A stretch of 64,000 bases of DNA, taken from Lycorma delicatula (Eukaryota; Arthropoda; Insecta; Hemiptera; Fulgoridae). A program made the translations under genes and the position numbers. Positions 24,214 through 36,240 of the stretch are shown here, one piece after another. The notes under the pieces are model-generated. The model saw only the letters and a program-made list of their open reading frames with translations, was not told where the DNA came from and did no database searches. Within the stretch, counting starts at the first letter, position 1. Each line of letters opens with the position of its first letter. The stretch lies in contig NC_134456.1 in the NCBI RefSeq assembly GCF_047948215.1, positions 198,474,034-198,538,033 of the forward strand, written 5' to 3'.

Positions 24214-24471
24214 CAGTGGTTCAAAAACTTTTCCGAGTCGCGGCGACCTTTTTCAATTAAAAATTTTCCATAGCTACCTACCCTAAAGTAAAAGTATGAC
24301 TACTCGTAAAAGATAAAAATAAATAAAACTCGTATATCTTCATTACTTGTTTACTTTATAAACATTAAATTAATAATTGTAAATATCTTGGTTCAATTAA
24401 TTATGAAGCTTTTACAATGTTACGCGGCGCCCTTGTGAAGAGGCCGGTGGCGCACAGTTTGGGAATCACTG
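24214..24471. mobile_element. hAT-like MITE, 258 bp
   Basis: The ends are cagtggttcaaaaact and, inverted, cagtgattcccaaact, close to the CAGTGGTTCCCAAAC start typical of many hAT elements. Both ends continue into G+C-rich stretches (gagtcgcggcgacc and gcgccaccggcctc in reverse), while the middle is A+T-rich. The 8-base flanks (ctgtagta and ttttattt) do not match, so the target duplication is lost or the element was rearranged. There is no coding capacity. Confidence 0.75.
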
Positions 24472-27400
24472 TTTTATTTATACCTGGTTAATTGTGAGAA
24501 TATCAACACAAGCTTGCTTGAAACAATTTCTCGTTTATTCTCGATTAGATAGCAAATAATAATTAAGTCTATGTATTTATTTACTTTATTATTTATTCGG
24601 CAATTCCAAAAAAATTTGGACATGCTTAGGGAAAAAAGAACGTTTTAATTATGTTTCTATGGAAAAAATTTTACATTATTTATTCACTCGAATACAGAAT
24701 GCGCTACTGTAAATCTGTATTTTTGCTCGTAAATCTGGCCTGGATTAGAACCCAGTAAGTTGGAGACATTATTTGACCGTGGAAGTCAGTTATGTCTGTA
24801 TAACGTAAATTAAAATTTCCATCACCGGTTGAAACTTTGAACGCTACTAGTTGTAATGTTTACGTTGTAATTTCGTTAATTAATATTGTTAATATATTAA
24901 TTAGCCTATGATGAAATTGAATGTCTTAGTTTAGTACTAACAATGTCGCCTTAAATCTTGTTAATATTAAATTAATCTAAAGTACTAAAATGAGTCTTTT
25001 GGTTTCGTAAAATATTATTGAGTGTCATTTCGGTCGCTCATCAGTGGTGACTGTAAGCCCTGGGTTCGTTTCCTGTCAAGCGTCTACATTTTTTGAATGA
25101 AATAGAAAATATGAAGAAAAAATACCTTTTACGGCTTCTTTATTAATAAAATAGTATGAATTTTTTAGTATAGTATAAATAACGGTTAGAGAATTTCGAA
25201 AAAATTGTAGGCGTACTAATCTTTATCAAGCCATAAGTTACGTATAATAAAATATAAATTAAAAGTAAAATAATGTTTTGAAATAATATTAGGAATTTGA
25301 ATGATTATATTAACGAAAAGAGAAAGAATTTCGTTTTATTTATTACGCTACAGTAAACTTACATACCTTTAATGAACGACCAAAATAACTGGTAAACGGG
25401 TTTTATTGTTCTATTGTTTGGCGTTGAAATTAGCAAACAGGTACAAAGGCCTACGTTATTTCTATATTAAAATTGTAACAATCATACTTTGCGAACTGGT
25501 TGAATAATATAAAAATATCCTGGTAATTTTGCAGTATATAGATTTTCAATACAGTATCTATTCTTTAGACAGTTTTCTGTAATAAATATATTTATATTCC
25601 ATTTTTTCGAACTAGTAATAATGTATTTCTGCATAAAAAGTAAAGAAATGTAATTAGATATTGAAAAAAATAAGTTAACAAAATTTAAACATACTCTCGA
25701 ATTTTATTGGGTCTTATTTCATGCTCGGTAGTAGTCTTTACATTATCTATCTACATCCCTTTTCATTTATAAAGCAAGTTTTTCGTTTCTTGTGAATGAC
25801 GTTTTTTACACGACCAGCAGATTTTTGGCCTTATTTTAAGTAAAAATAAAATTTAATAGTGTGAAGTAAACATTAAAAAAAATCAAAACCTCAATAAAAA
25901 CAGTAATTTTTTATTTATTTTTAAATTTTACTCCAATTGAACTCTTAGTAAGTACGAGTGGTTTTTAATTTGGCGCCATCTTCAATTAGTTGAAATTTAA
26001 AGAATGTAAGCTGTATTATTTGGGTTTTTTTTAAATAAGTTTTTTCGTTCTTTTTTTAATTCTGTTGGAATTTGGTGTTTATAGATAAATCTTCACGTAT
26101 TGTTACATGTCTCTTATTACCGGTGTAAAATTATTTGTTCTATATAAAAATTTACTCTATTTTTTTTTTTCTTAACTTCACCTAGTCCATCGAGACTATA
26201 CACAGTGACTATCTTGAAAATTAAAGATTAAACATATTCTAAATGTCATCGTGGTTTAAATCTTTACTTTTTGACAGTTCATTGTAGTTTCGGAATTATG
26301 AGGGTTGAAGATTTGATTTATTAATGTATCTGTTATCATAATTAGAGGATTACAGTTCTTCCGATAAAATTGTTCTATTTATATTCTTGGTGATAAATAA
26401 TCCACAATAAAAAAAAAAGTTGTCATAAATTTCAGTCCAAAAAGAATGTTCTGTCACATTTTTGTGGTCTTGAAACGTTCAAAGATTGGCAAGAAAAAAA
26501 ATATTTTTATTGTTTTTTTAAATACTTTTTCGTATATTTAACACATTCTTTTTAATAAAATTTATTATAGTTATGTATAGATCAATTGCAGCAATCGTGA
26601 GTGACACTTATTTCTCCACGCATTAAAACTACTTTGTCTTACAGATTCACTTTTCTTATAAGTTTGATATTTGTCTAGTAATTTTGGGGAGTTGTTTAAT
26701 AAGAATGTTTAATACATATTCTCGTAAGTTGTGGGCAGGAAAGGGACGGGTAATAATATTCCTTTTATAAATGATTATAGTTTTTATTTCGTAATACAAC
26801 ATTTTTAGTGTTATGTCTTCAATCAGTTTAAGAATTTAAAAATATATAAAGGAAGACTATAATTATTGGAAGAATATAATTTTTTTTTTTTAAAGAAAAA
26901 TCTATATTTAATTTCTATATTTTTTTTCTAATAGCTCCTATTTTGAAACTAAATAAAGAAATTCTCTTCAATTATATTCACTGCCGGCTAAAAGTCTTCG
27001 TTATACAATAATAATGAGAAATCTGGCGCTGGTTGATCTTTTTACTATACATAATGGTTGTTGCTGCTAATGAACATTAATTACTTATTATTAATGAACT
27101 TTAATCGCTTCTAAAATCAGTATATAGACAAATTTCGATAACGTAGCGAGTAAATGCTTCTTACCTTCCAAAATAATCGATTAATTCTGCCTGTTTTTTC
27201 ACGTTTCATTAGTTACTATGAATCTCGCACTGCTGTTTCTTCGAAGAAGACTGTAAACATGAAGGCGTGCTTTAATCGGCTCATTTCCTGTTCAGATAAA
27301 TGTTTTTATGATGTATTTCTTAAACTTTTGTTTTTGTTTATAATATGTGGTATCCGCCATCATTTGTTTACTTGCAACAATTTTTTGTTTATTTTAACAA

Positions 27401-27790
27401 CATCCGAATGTACAGTGAAAAAAATTATCGTTGTACATAGTTGAGTTGTCAGATTCTTTACTCATGCGGTTCGTTTATCTTTTCGTAGGTTTTAATATTT
27501 ATTACGATTAGTACATAATAACTTTAAGCATTTTTTTCTTTACCGTTTGCTGTACTTTACGTGCATTTTAGTATTGCTCAGCAATTAAGTGTTGAATGTT
27601 TTGTTTGCACAGAAAATAACGAGCAGTTTATTTTTTATAATCTTATCTCGTTACAGTTTAGGTCTACGGAACAGTACTCCATATTTGTACAATACTGTAA
27701 ACATTAACAAGTAAAAATTTCACTAACTTAAAAAAAAAATTAATTATTTCCTTTTAACATCGAGTTGGTGAAGTTTCTGACTGTTCTAGT
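24472..27790. other. A+T-rich stretch without a recognised gene
   Basis: Mostly simple A+T-rich DNA. A lone tRNA-like B box (ctgggttcgtttcctg) lies near 25058-25074. A 96-codon open reading at 27154-27444 (plus, starting with a non-ATG codon) has no recognisable motif. It has a hydrophobic stretch near its middle but is judged to be chance. Confidence 0.5.
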
Positions 27791-27804
27791 TATCAGATAA
27801 ATAA

Positions 27805-28113
27805 CCCATCGAGTTGGTCTAGTGGTGAACGCTTCTTCCCAAATCAGCTGATTTGAAACTCGAGAGTTCCAGCGTTCAAGTCCTAGTAAAGTCAGTTATT
27901 TTTACACGGATTTGAATACTAGATTGTGGATACCGTTATTCTTTGGTGGTTGGGTTTCAATTAATCACACATATCGGGAATGGTTGAATTGGTGAGACTG
28001 TACAAGACTACACTTCATTTATACTTGTACATAACATCCCCATTCATCCTCTGAAGTATTATCTGAACGGTAATTACCGGAGTCTAAACAGGAAAAAGAA
28101 AGAAAAGTCATCC
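27805..28113 (+). mobile_element. tRNA-derived SINE, full length, with 9-bp target duplication
   Basis: The head has an A box (gttggtctagtggtgaac, near 27813-27830) and a B box (gttcaagtcc, near 27873), giving the split promoter for RNA polymerase III. A non-tRNA body follows, containing cacggatttgaatac and ggtggttgggtttcaat, then an A-rich tail (ggaaaaagaaagaaaag). The direct repeat gataaataa flanks it at 27796-27804 and 28114-28122, the mark of LINE-driven insertion. Relatives are at 51103-51300 and, inverted, at about 37440-37715. The head at 36066-36170 is also similar. Confidence 0.88.
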
Positions 28114-28129
28114 GATAAATAAAATACGT

Positions 28130-28590
28130 AAAAGGTATTACGTTGTAATATTCTAACATAACAATAGGTTTTGAATATAATAATTAAAAAATAGCTTACT
28201 AAAAAAAGGAAGTTTGTTTCGGGACGTATCTGGAAAATTTCCTTCTATTTGATACAATAAAAATTTATGGTAAACTGTTATTACAATAAATATAAACGCT
28301 TAAAAAATTGAAAATAAAGTCTAAAACCCAGTGGTCATTTCAAATGTTTTGTTTACAGCAGACACAGAGGAAGAGGTATATATGTATAAGATAATTAACA
28401 TTATGATAATAACTTTAGTAAAATTACATGAATAAGAAAGAAATAATAAAATACAATATTGATAAATATACAGCAAATAAGAATATTGTAGTGGGGAACA
28501 CTACAATGTACTGTTTGTCGATTGATATTCGTTATTATTATTATTAATTTTTTTCATTTATTTATTTAATTTTACTTTAAACAAAAACAG
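28130..28590. other. A+T-rich stretch without a gene
   Basis: No gene or named repeat is seen between the SINE and the mariner-like element. It includes a short ATT trinucleotide run near 28535. Confidence 0.5.
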
Positions 28591-28592
28591 TA

Positions 28593-29136
28593 TGCGCCAA
28601 AATATACAGTACGGTAGCTGTTATTCTGTATTTTTTTATTGTCCAACCTGTATTCGGTACGGAAATCTACCAATTCTTTAAACAATCGCCGAAGCGACTT
28701 ATTGCTGATGTTCATTTTCAAGGACGTTCGATGAAAACTTCGTTTAGGTGACAAAGCCTGATCGAGGACACGTCCATAATTCTCATTTATGGACACAGTT
28801 ACCTGACCTTCCCTTCCGTTGACACAGTACACTACCAGTACGACGAAATTTCGTAACGATACAACTGTTGTTCAGTGCCGCATTATTAAATTGTTCACGA
28901 TATTTTTCAATCACTAACTTCAATTTCGGCCTTCCTTGATTGCCATTTCCGTACTAGCGAAAATAATACAGCAGAATGAAAATTTTTTCCTCCTACGTGA
29001 GACCCATTTTCAACTTCAACTTTACAGCACAACGTTCGTTGCACTAATAACAACACATAATGCTGATGCAACAATACGCCGGTGAACGGACATGCGCATG
29101 AGAACTGAGCGAAATCCAGTACTGTATATTTTGGCG
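28593..29136 (-). mobile_element. Small mariner-like element with remnant of transposase DNA-binding domain
   Basis: The 544-bp element has inverted ends sharing cgccaaaatatacagtac, left at 28593-28614 and right at 29120-29136, and TA on both outer sides (28591-28592 and 29137-29138). On the minus strand, from about 28925 down, a frame reads LVIEKYREQF and then KFRRTGSVL. It shifts to another frame reading LSPKRSFHRTSLKMNISNKSLRRLFKEL. These are the two helix-turn-helix parts of mariner-like transposases (ETGSV linker and SPRxSxRR motif). The DDE catalytic domain is missing, so this is an internally deleted, non-autonomous copy. Confidence 0.75.
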
Positions 29137-29284
29137 TATCCTTATATATGTCTGTTTTTGCCCCATTGTTTATTGATCTTTGTTTAAATATCGAAATTGT
29201 TTTTCAGTTTATTTCGTTTATTTGTACTGATTCAGTTTTCTTGATATAATTTCTGTGAATTGAATTTCGTTGTACAATATTATC

Positions 29285-30233
29285 TCGAAGAAGTGACTTT
29301 CTGAAATTTTAAAAGAATGAAGTGTGCTGTTAATTCCTGGATAGATTTATTCAATTCGGGAATGTTGTAAGGATGAATTTTGAAAGCAGCTTCCTTAAGA
29401 ATACCCACAAGAAAAGTCAGGAGGGGATAAATCAGGAGACCGAGGAGGTCACAACCCCCTTCTAAATCACCTGTCCATGGAAACACTGATCGAAGAAAGT
29501 CGTACTGTAGTTGGCTGTGTGAGCCGTACTATTGTACAGCTGAAACCACTTTTACTATAGCCGGTCTGCAGGTATATTGTTTATAAATTGTTGCAATATC
29601 TTATGTAGCGCTCGCTGTTCACTGTTTACTGTGCCATGAAAGAATGTAATGAATGTTCACCTAAGTAATATTGCACATAATACACCCACGTTTTGCCCGT
29701 GCATTCACATATACATCAAGACGGAACAATGCCTTGTGAGATCAAATCCAATCATGGAGTACTTTCCCATCTAACGTAAAAGATGACTTGAACCGCTGAC
29801 AGAAAGATTATAAGTTTTCTAGTGTCTGCAGGCGTGAACAACACGAATTCTCTACTGATACATAATGCCGTGTAGGCACTAGCAGCGGAGAGACCAGACT
29901 GGACAGATAGACGTCGCACAGACTTTTTGGAACTAACAGAATATGCAGCTTGCACGACGATCAATTTTTCTGGTGTTAGCACTTTCGGTCGACCACTTTT
30001 GGCTACCCCCCCCCACATTCTCTATCTCTTGGAACTTGTCGTATGGCCGCTTGATGGAGAACCTGTTTGATGCATCCATACCGTATTCTTCTGTGAAGGC
30101 ATCCATTTTCCCTCAATTAAACCTGCAACAAAATAAGGAAACATCATTCCATTGGGCTTCGTGATTTTTTGAACACGCTGCATTTAGCTGTCTCTTTCAC
30201 ACAACGTTATGCTTTCCGTTGAACATCTGCCAT
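29285..30233 (-). pseudogene. Mariner-like transposase pseudogene
   Basis: A decayed transposase is read on the minus strand. It may begin at an ATG at 30233 (MADVQRKA). It continues with a TGSPSSGH piece near 30070, then KSGRPKVLTPEKLIVVQAAY and SSKKSVRRLSVQSGLSAAS (about 29990-29870), the second helix-turn-helix typical of this family. Near the end, PPRSPDLSPPDF with a following G (about 29460-29410) matches the region around the third catalytic aspartate (usually PRSPDLTPLDFFLWG). The middle is broken by frameshifts and stops and the other catalytic aspartates were not located. Its terminal repeats were not found. It is a different copy from the 28593-29136 element, only ~150 bp away. Confidence 0.75.
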
Positions 30234-31870
30234 TTGTTCAACAGATTGAGTTAATTAAATGCTACTTTTTCTACTGAGTTATTGTAATTTATATGTAGAC
30301 GTCTCGCCCTATTTTTTGTTTTTGTCAAAATCATTTAAAAAGTTATGCTATTTCAACCTCGCAGAAGAGTAAAAAATATGTTACTATCCTTAGATTATAT
30401 TCAGGTTAAAATTTGAACCTACATACAAGAAGAATGCTACGCCATTAAGCATGTTCCGTGAATTGCAGCAAATATTTCTCGAAATTATAGAAGTAACTTC
30501 CCCATACAGGGAAGTTATGCTTTATTTTATATTTGAAACGAAAATCGGTTGCTTTATTAAAGTATATAGTATTTCTTGAGAATACAAGGTCGGTTATATA
30601 TAGAATTTCGATTAAAATTTGTTTTTTTCATTTTTATTTTTAATTTTTATATCAAGATAAGATATTTATTATAATTTTTTTTCTTTACCTTTGAATATAT
30701 TTTGAAAAACCGCCTCATAAAAAATAAGAGACAAATTAAATAATCTTTCCCCATAAACTGAAATATGTTTAACGTAACATAGAAATTAAAAATATTAATA
30801 ACATCAGATTTCATTATATTATTACACTTATTATGTGTTATAATAAGTGTCCCCTACATTTTTAGTAACTAGAAGAAGAAATGTATAAATTTCATTCTCC
30901 TTGTATAATTTAGTTTCTTAACAAAAGGTATATCTACGAACTAAAATGTTTTTTCCTCAGAAAATCACTTTTCTTGTTTATTATATTTTAACATAAACAT
31001 CATGTTGCAAAAGTATTTATTAAAATATTCATTCCGTGTAATCCCTTCCAGCACTTTCTCTGCTTCTTATATTTTCTCCAGTTTTATATATATATTTTTT
31101 TGTAATTCTTTGATTTTTTTTTAATATTTCTGAAATTTGTTTATGAATCCTTTTTTGTAACGATTCTTGACAGTTTTTATATTCTCGCATGGTTAAATTT
31201 AAAATAGTTGAAAAACATGGATTTAATGATTACGTTATCGTTGAAACAACCCCGTATTATAAAAAAAAATTAAGAGGTTCTTGTTTGTCTCAAAACAGTT
31301 TATAAATAAATTCTATTTCTTTCTTAATAGATTATTGAGTGGTGTATGTTTTCTAGGTAGACTGTAAATTTAATTAATCATTGTTATTTGATTATTAATG
31401 ATGAGGACAGTTCAAATGGACTTCCAGAATGTAAAGTTTTTAAAAATTTATTAAAAACTTCTGGCTATTGTGTTTAATTTAATTTATACCATCATTTTAA
31501 ACTTAATAAATTATAGAATAAAAATGTCATTATTTAAGTTCCAATCTCTTTATTACGCAGTATAACGTTACTGTTTGTACCGAGTTTTACAAGATTAATT
31601 CTAACCGTTACATTAATATTATGTATTTTTAAAACTGTACAAATGATTTATTATTAGTTTTAGAGAGACGAACAGCCTTAATTCTTATTTAACATTATAC
31701 ATAACTGATTTTAGTATTTCGTAATGTATTTTTAATGAATTTTTTTTTTTGGAGTTTGCAAAGGTTAGAACCGCTGTTCTATCTGTAATGCTCCGAAATG
31801 AATATTATTTTCTGTTCTTAAATGATCAATATCATAAAACAAAATATTAACATAACAAATGGAGAACGGT

Positions 31871-31910
31871 GTGAAACGGGTTTGCCTACAAGCGCCTCTT
31901 TTCTAAGTCT
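31871..31910. repeat. 40-bp dispersed repeat, copy 2
   Basis: Matches 24151-24190 at 35 of 40 positions, in the same orientation and about 7.7 kb away. Confidence 0.6.
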
Positions 31911-33269
31911 GGTTAAAAGAAGTACATACGTACATTATTTTTGGCATATTTTTTTTTATTGTAAAACAAGACACTGGACTTAAATTTACTACTAACACAT
32001 CAGTTTCACCCACTGTAATGTATTTGACTGCAAGTTAGTTGCAATGAATTAAACGTATGTAATTCCACCTCCATACAAAAGTTAAACGTTTAACCTGGTT
32101 CTCACTGCTGGTTGGATAAAATAGTTTTTTATCGGTTCAGCTTAACTGTAAAAAAAAGAAACAGATCGATACATAAAAACCTAGAATGGTTGAATTGGTA
32201 TGCAGTGTTTCGAGAAATTCTTAGCAATAAAATACTTAGAAGAAATATTTATACATTTTATTACGTTTTCTATTTATAATAATATTATTATACAATTATT
32301 ACATAAAGCGAAATGGAAAGCTTGCGTGTTATCAAGTATTCTATCAATATATTTTATTTTGTTTTCATTTTTCAGATCGCTAGAAATTTTGTCAGCTGTG
32401 AGACTGACTTTAGGAAGTTGAACTTATGAAAGTAGAAATTTGTGTAAACTCTTCCCATTTTCAAACATATTCCTTTAGAATATCATTTTTTTCATTGCTT
32501 TGCTAGTTAGGATACGATTTATTCATTAAAAAGCAGCAGTCAAAGAAATACGCAACTAGGTTTAGAGGGGCGTTTAATAAAGTTGCTTAAATGTATAAAA
32601 TAATAGTTTGAGATTGTTTATAGTGACTATTAGGGGCTATATTTATTTAGATTATAGATTTAATGCGTTTATACTTACGCATATAGAGACAAATTTTAAT
32701 AATAATAAATAAATTCGTAATAACAGTCGAAATTACCTATTCATTTCATACGGCTGCTACCAGTTTTACGATAAGAACAGGTTTTAACACTACCTACAAC
32801 TTCATTCTTTTTTTTCGGCTTCAATAAAAAGTAACTTCTCATTCATTTAGATGCTTCGTTACTGTACGTCGAGGAGTACATTAATGAACCGATTTATGTG
32901 AAAATTTTTACTTTTATAGGGAAATATAAAAATAATAGTAATATAGATAAATTTTTTTGAAATAAAAGGTATTTGTTTAAAATTTAAATTTACAGTTCAT
33001 GTAACTTTTTTTTATTTTTCATCCAAAGGATTCATGCAGTTACGCAATGATTAATTGTATCTAACGGCATTAATTTGAAATGAATCCTAATACAAAAATT
33101 TAATTACAATAAAATATTGTTTTTTTACTGTTTATTTGTCAATTTATTGTTATTAATATTTGAAAATAAATTTTTTATCTTATGACGATCAATTTGTTAT
33201 GTCTCCAATTTTATCTCGTGAATTTTATATTTTTTTATATATATTAATTCTAAATTATTCTGAATTCCT

Positions 33270-33300
33270 CCTGAAGATGGTACAATAGCCGAAAACGTTT
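33270..33300 (+). ncRNA. Possible hammerhead-like core or Penelope-like element trace
   Basis: The string cctgaagatgg, then tacaatag, then ccgaaaacg resembles the conserved CUGANGA and GAAA halves of a hammerhead core with a very short helix II between them (gg/cc). Such motifs occur in the terminal repeats of Penelope-like retroelements. I cannot find a convincing helix III, cleavage site or nearby reverse transcriptase, so this is only a suggestion. Confidence 0.2.
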
Positions 33301-34489
33301 GAGGAAATCAATTAATATATTAGCATGCTGTTTTTAATATTATATTTATATATTTTATAATATTATATATTGTAAAAGAGCAAAAGTATTGAAATTATTC
33401 AAAAAATGTAAAAGCAGATGGCTATTTTGATTTTTAAACAACCATTATCAACAGACCTTTGGGAAGAAATAATAATTAACATGTAAATTGTGTGCTTCAA
33501 ATAATATTTAACTGTGTTTTGTGGTTTACTAACAACTGTAAACCAGAACGGTAAGCCGTATATTTTAGGCAAATCCATTCGATACTTCTTATTTTTGGTC
33601 AATAACTGTTTGTAATAAATTTTTTTTCTGTAGTCTAGCTTGGCTTAAATTCCCAGAACATTACGTGTGAACCAGTAGTTTAAACATATGATCCGCCGTT
33701 TCTATAAACAGTTAACTGAGCAAATCTTAGTCTACCTTAACGTTTTGTGTACGAGTTTGTCTTAAAATTCCGGAATTTATTTTACAAAAGCAGTTTTAAA
33801 ATCACAGAGTTTTTCTGATTTAAAAAAATCTATTTGTGAAATGGGATGGGTTTTAAATGTTTTGCTTCAAATTTACTATCTAGTTCAGTATATAAAAACA
33901 AAATCCAAAAAACTTTCATGTGTAAATTTCAAATTAAAAATTCAACCAATTATCTTTCTAAAAAATGACATCCATTTTTATCAAACAACAGAATTATGAT
34001 TACTTTTGCGTGTTACAGTAAGAAATGGACGTATTAGTACGAGAAGGGCCTTCTTATGATTCTGTTGCCAATTTTAATAAATTATCTCTCCGTTTAAGAT
34101 TTCTTTTCGAACAATTTATAAAGGGAGAAACTAACAGATGGTTTTTATAAAGACAATATTAATTAAATCTGAATTTTCTTCCTCTTATTTAAACCACTCA
34201 AATAATTTGTAGGCCTATTTATATAATTTTAATTAACGCCTACAAAAATGTAGTTTTGTTCTGTACTGATATTAATTATTCTCTTCACATATTTATTATA
34301 TTTCATTTAAGTAATTTCTGTGTGTAATATACATCGGTCCTCCTCTTTTTTATTTATTAATTTTGTAATGCTGCTCTGACGAGGTTTTTTTTTGTGGTTA
34401 CTTGATCCTTCCCCACAAATGCTTATATTTCCGTCTATTATGGTGAACTATCATTTCTACTCTTTCCTTTCGTGCTTGAAATAATATTT

Positions 34490-34767
34490 TGTACCGGTCT
34501 GAATAAAATTAATTATTATTACACGACTACCCAAAAAGGAGTGTAATCTATCTAGGGTGTGTGTACGTATGTTTGTTCCACCGTAAGCTCAATGGCCGAA
34601 CCGATTTAGAAGTGTGACCCCGCGTTGAAATCCGTATGTTACCGGGAGTGTCGTAGGCTTATAAATATGTATACCTATTTACTGTTACATAAAAAGGAAG
34701 AGAAGTTTTGTTTCTTCGGGATAAACAAAAAAACTACACGATCAATCTCAGCCAAATTTTTACTCAT

Positions 34768-34806
<39 letters not shown>
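34490..34806. repeat. Interspersed repeat with (TA)n tract
   Basis: A segment beginning with tttgtaccggtctgaataaa (recurring at about 36330-36350 as ttttaccggtctgg) leads into a sequence with ggtgtgtgtacgtatg and gccgaaccgatttagaag. This style is common in insect interspersed repeats. It ends in an uninterrupted TA run at about 34768-34806. Confidence 0.55.
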
Positions 34807-34810
<4 letters not shown>

Positions 34811-34859
34811 AGTAGTGGTGATTTGCCGGTTGAAGTACAAACTTTAATGAATTGTGAGT

Positions 34860-35170
34860 ATCACTATGGGAATTTAGTTTGAACTGTGATTCCAATCAAT
34901 CGAATGAACAATACTACAAAAATAATAGAATTAAGTTTACATTAAATAAAATACTATTAAATAATGGGCTTCCTGCGGGGACTGCGTGTGAGGCAAGAGT
35001 GGTGAGGTATGCGAGCACCTCGTGGGGGGCTAGACCAATCATCACCATCAACTGGAAACAAACGAGGTGTCCCTGTGGCGCTGTTTTGGGAGGTGTAGTG
35101 GGTTGCTCTTATAATATATCTGCAAACAATCGTCAGATTTTAGAAATTCAAACGGGGTATTTGTTTTAGT
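34860..35170. repeat. Repeat-derived segment with G+C-rich core
   Basis: The left part (34885-34945) shares about 60 bp with 36180-36240 (atgaacaatactacaaaaa and similar). It is followed by a G+C-rich core at about 34970-35110. A 96-codon plus-strand reading (34879-35169) spans both parts, but because half of it is a repeat found elsewhere I do not treat it as a gene. Confidence 0.5.
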
Positions 35171-35795
35171 AGGTTGAAGGTTAAATTTTGCAAGCATCAG
35201 ATACACTCTCGATTTAACAGATCAGTGTTATTGGGAAATGTATATATACGAAGTTTGTTTGTTGTTACAACCCGTCAAAATTTTGATATTATTTTGTTAT
35301 TCACGTTTCATGTATTATCCTAATTAAGTTTCTTTTACTATTTCAAGTTTATTACTCTTGCTATTATTTTGATCGGGGCGATGATAACACGAAAGCGTTT
35401 ATTTCTCCCCAAAAAGAAGAGAGAACCAGCTGACCGATTACTTTGCAGGATACATTCGTGTTATCCCACAGAAGGTTTTAAACCATTGATCGAGGCCATA
35501 GCACCCTTGAAGATTAAGATACCCCTAGGAGGGTGAAGTTGTGAATTAAAGATATTCATTAAGGAAAAATAATCCTTTTCCTTTTAGGAAAAGATTAATC
35601 CTTTTACTCATTATTATGTTTCTGTGCCACCATGGCAAAGAAATAAGTTCTGAATTTCTCTTCGTCAAAGGTGTGTGCACTTCAGTTACCATAGTTACTA
35701 TTGTATCTTTTGTAATTTTCTTTTTCATGTTTCTATAAAGCCTGAATACTGTAATGATTATAGTATTATTCTTACAAATATGAGGTTAACGTATA
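35170..35795. other. Stretch without a recognised gene
   Basis: Mixed sequence. The part at 35375-35540 (containing gataacacgaaagcg and cgtgttatcccacag, nearly complementary over a few bases) is less A+T-rich than average and may be part of the surrounding repeat island. No product can be assigned. Confidence 0.4.
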
Positions 35796-36065
35796 GTGCT
35801 GGGGCCCAGGGGGTGGAGTCCTCTGGATAGTTGGGAATGGCGACTGAAACAAGCTCTGCGGGTGTTCCAAGGTGCCTTGGCAAATTGGAATTGGCGAACG
35901 AAGCGAGCTCTGCGGCGTTGGCGTAGGCTCCTTGGTCCCAGGAGGCCTTGAGGAGCCCCTAAGTTGGTTCCGGGATTCGCCTGGGCTGATCAGAGCCCCG
36001 AGGGTCCAGGTTCTGGCTGGGCGGGCCGGGTTACATAGATATATATACAGACTAACCCGGTGGGG
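35796..36065. repeat. G+C-rich repeat with internal duplicated units
   Basis: This is an island of G+C-rich DNA in an A+T-rich region. Two imperfect units carry gggaatggcgactgaaac...agctctgcgg (near 35832-35860) and ggaattggcgaacgaagc...agctctgcgg (near 35885-35913), about 54 bases apart. An open plus-strand frame across 35872-36075 reflects G+C content and not a recognisable protein. It ends in a run of g at 36062-36072. Confidence 0.55.
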
Positions 36066-36240
36066 GGGGGGGTAGTTTGGTGGTTAAACTCTTCGTCGTC
36101 GTCGCAAATAGCTGATTTTCAAAGTCGAGATTTCGAAAGTTCGAGTCCTTGTTCAGTTGTGTTAGCTGGGTTTGAACTGAATGATTCAAATCAATAAATG
36201 AATAATATTACAAAAAATAGAATTAAATTTACTGAAATTT
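36066..36240 (+). mobile_element. tRNA-derived SINE copy (degenerate head)
   Basis: Box A-like gtttggtggttaaac and box B-like gttcgagtcc (36137-36147) are placed as in the SINE at 27805. The intervening sequence (gcaaatagctgattttcaaagtcg) matches the inverted copy at 37.6 kb. The tail region (36180-36240) is shared with 34885-34945. Confidence 0.7.

Larger units (their letters stand above)
30240..34480. other. A+T-rich stretch without a gene
   Basis: No gene is seen. It holds a small hairpin with arms taacttccc at 30494-30517, the second copy of a 40-bp repeat at 31871-31910 and the ribozyme-like motif at 33270-33300. The many short open readings match nothing I know. Confidence 0.5.

Noticed and set aside
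27154..27444. 96-codon plus-strand reading with a hydrophobic middle
   Set aside because: It has no ATG at the start, no motif and no splice or promoter context; T-rich DNA often gives Phe/Leu-rich readings.
34879..35169. 96-codon plus-strand reading
   Set aside because: Its first part is a repeat found again at 36180-36240, and the rest is a G+C-rich repeat core with no known motif.
35872..36075. 67-codon reading rich in Gly, Arg and Trp
   Set aside because: It lies wholly in a G+C-rich repeat with duplicated units; it is open because such DNA has few stops.
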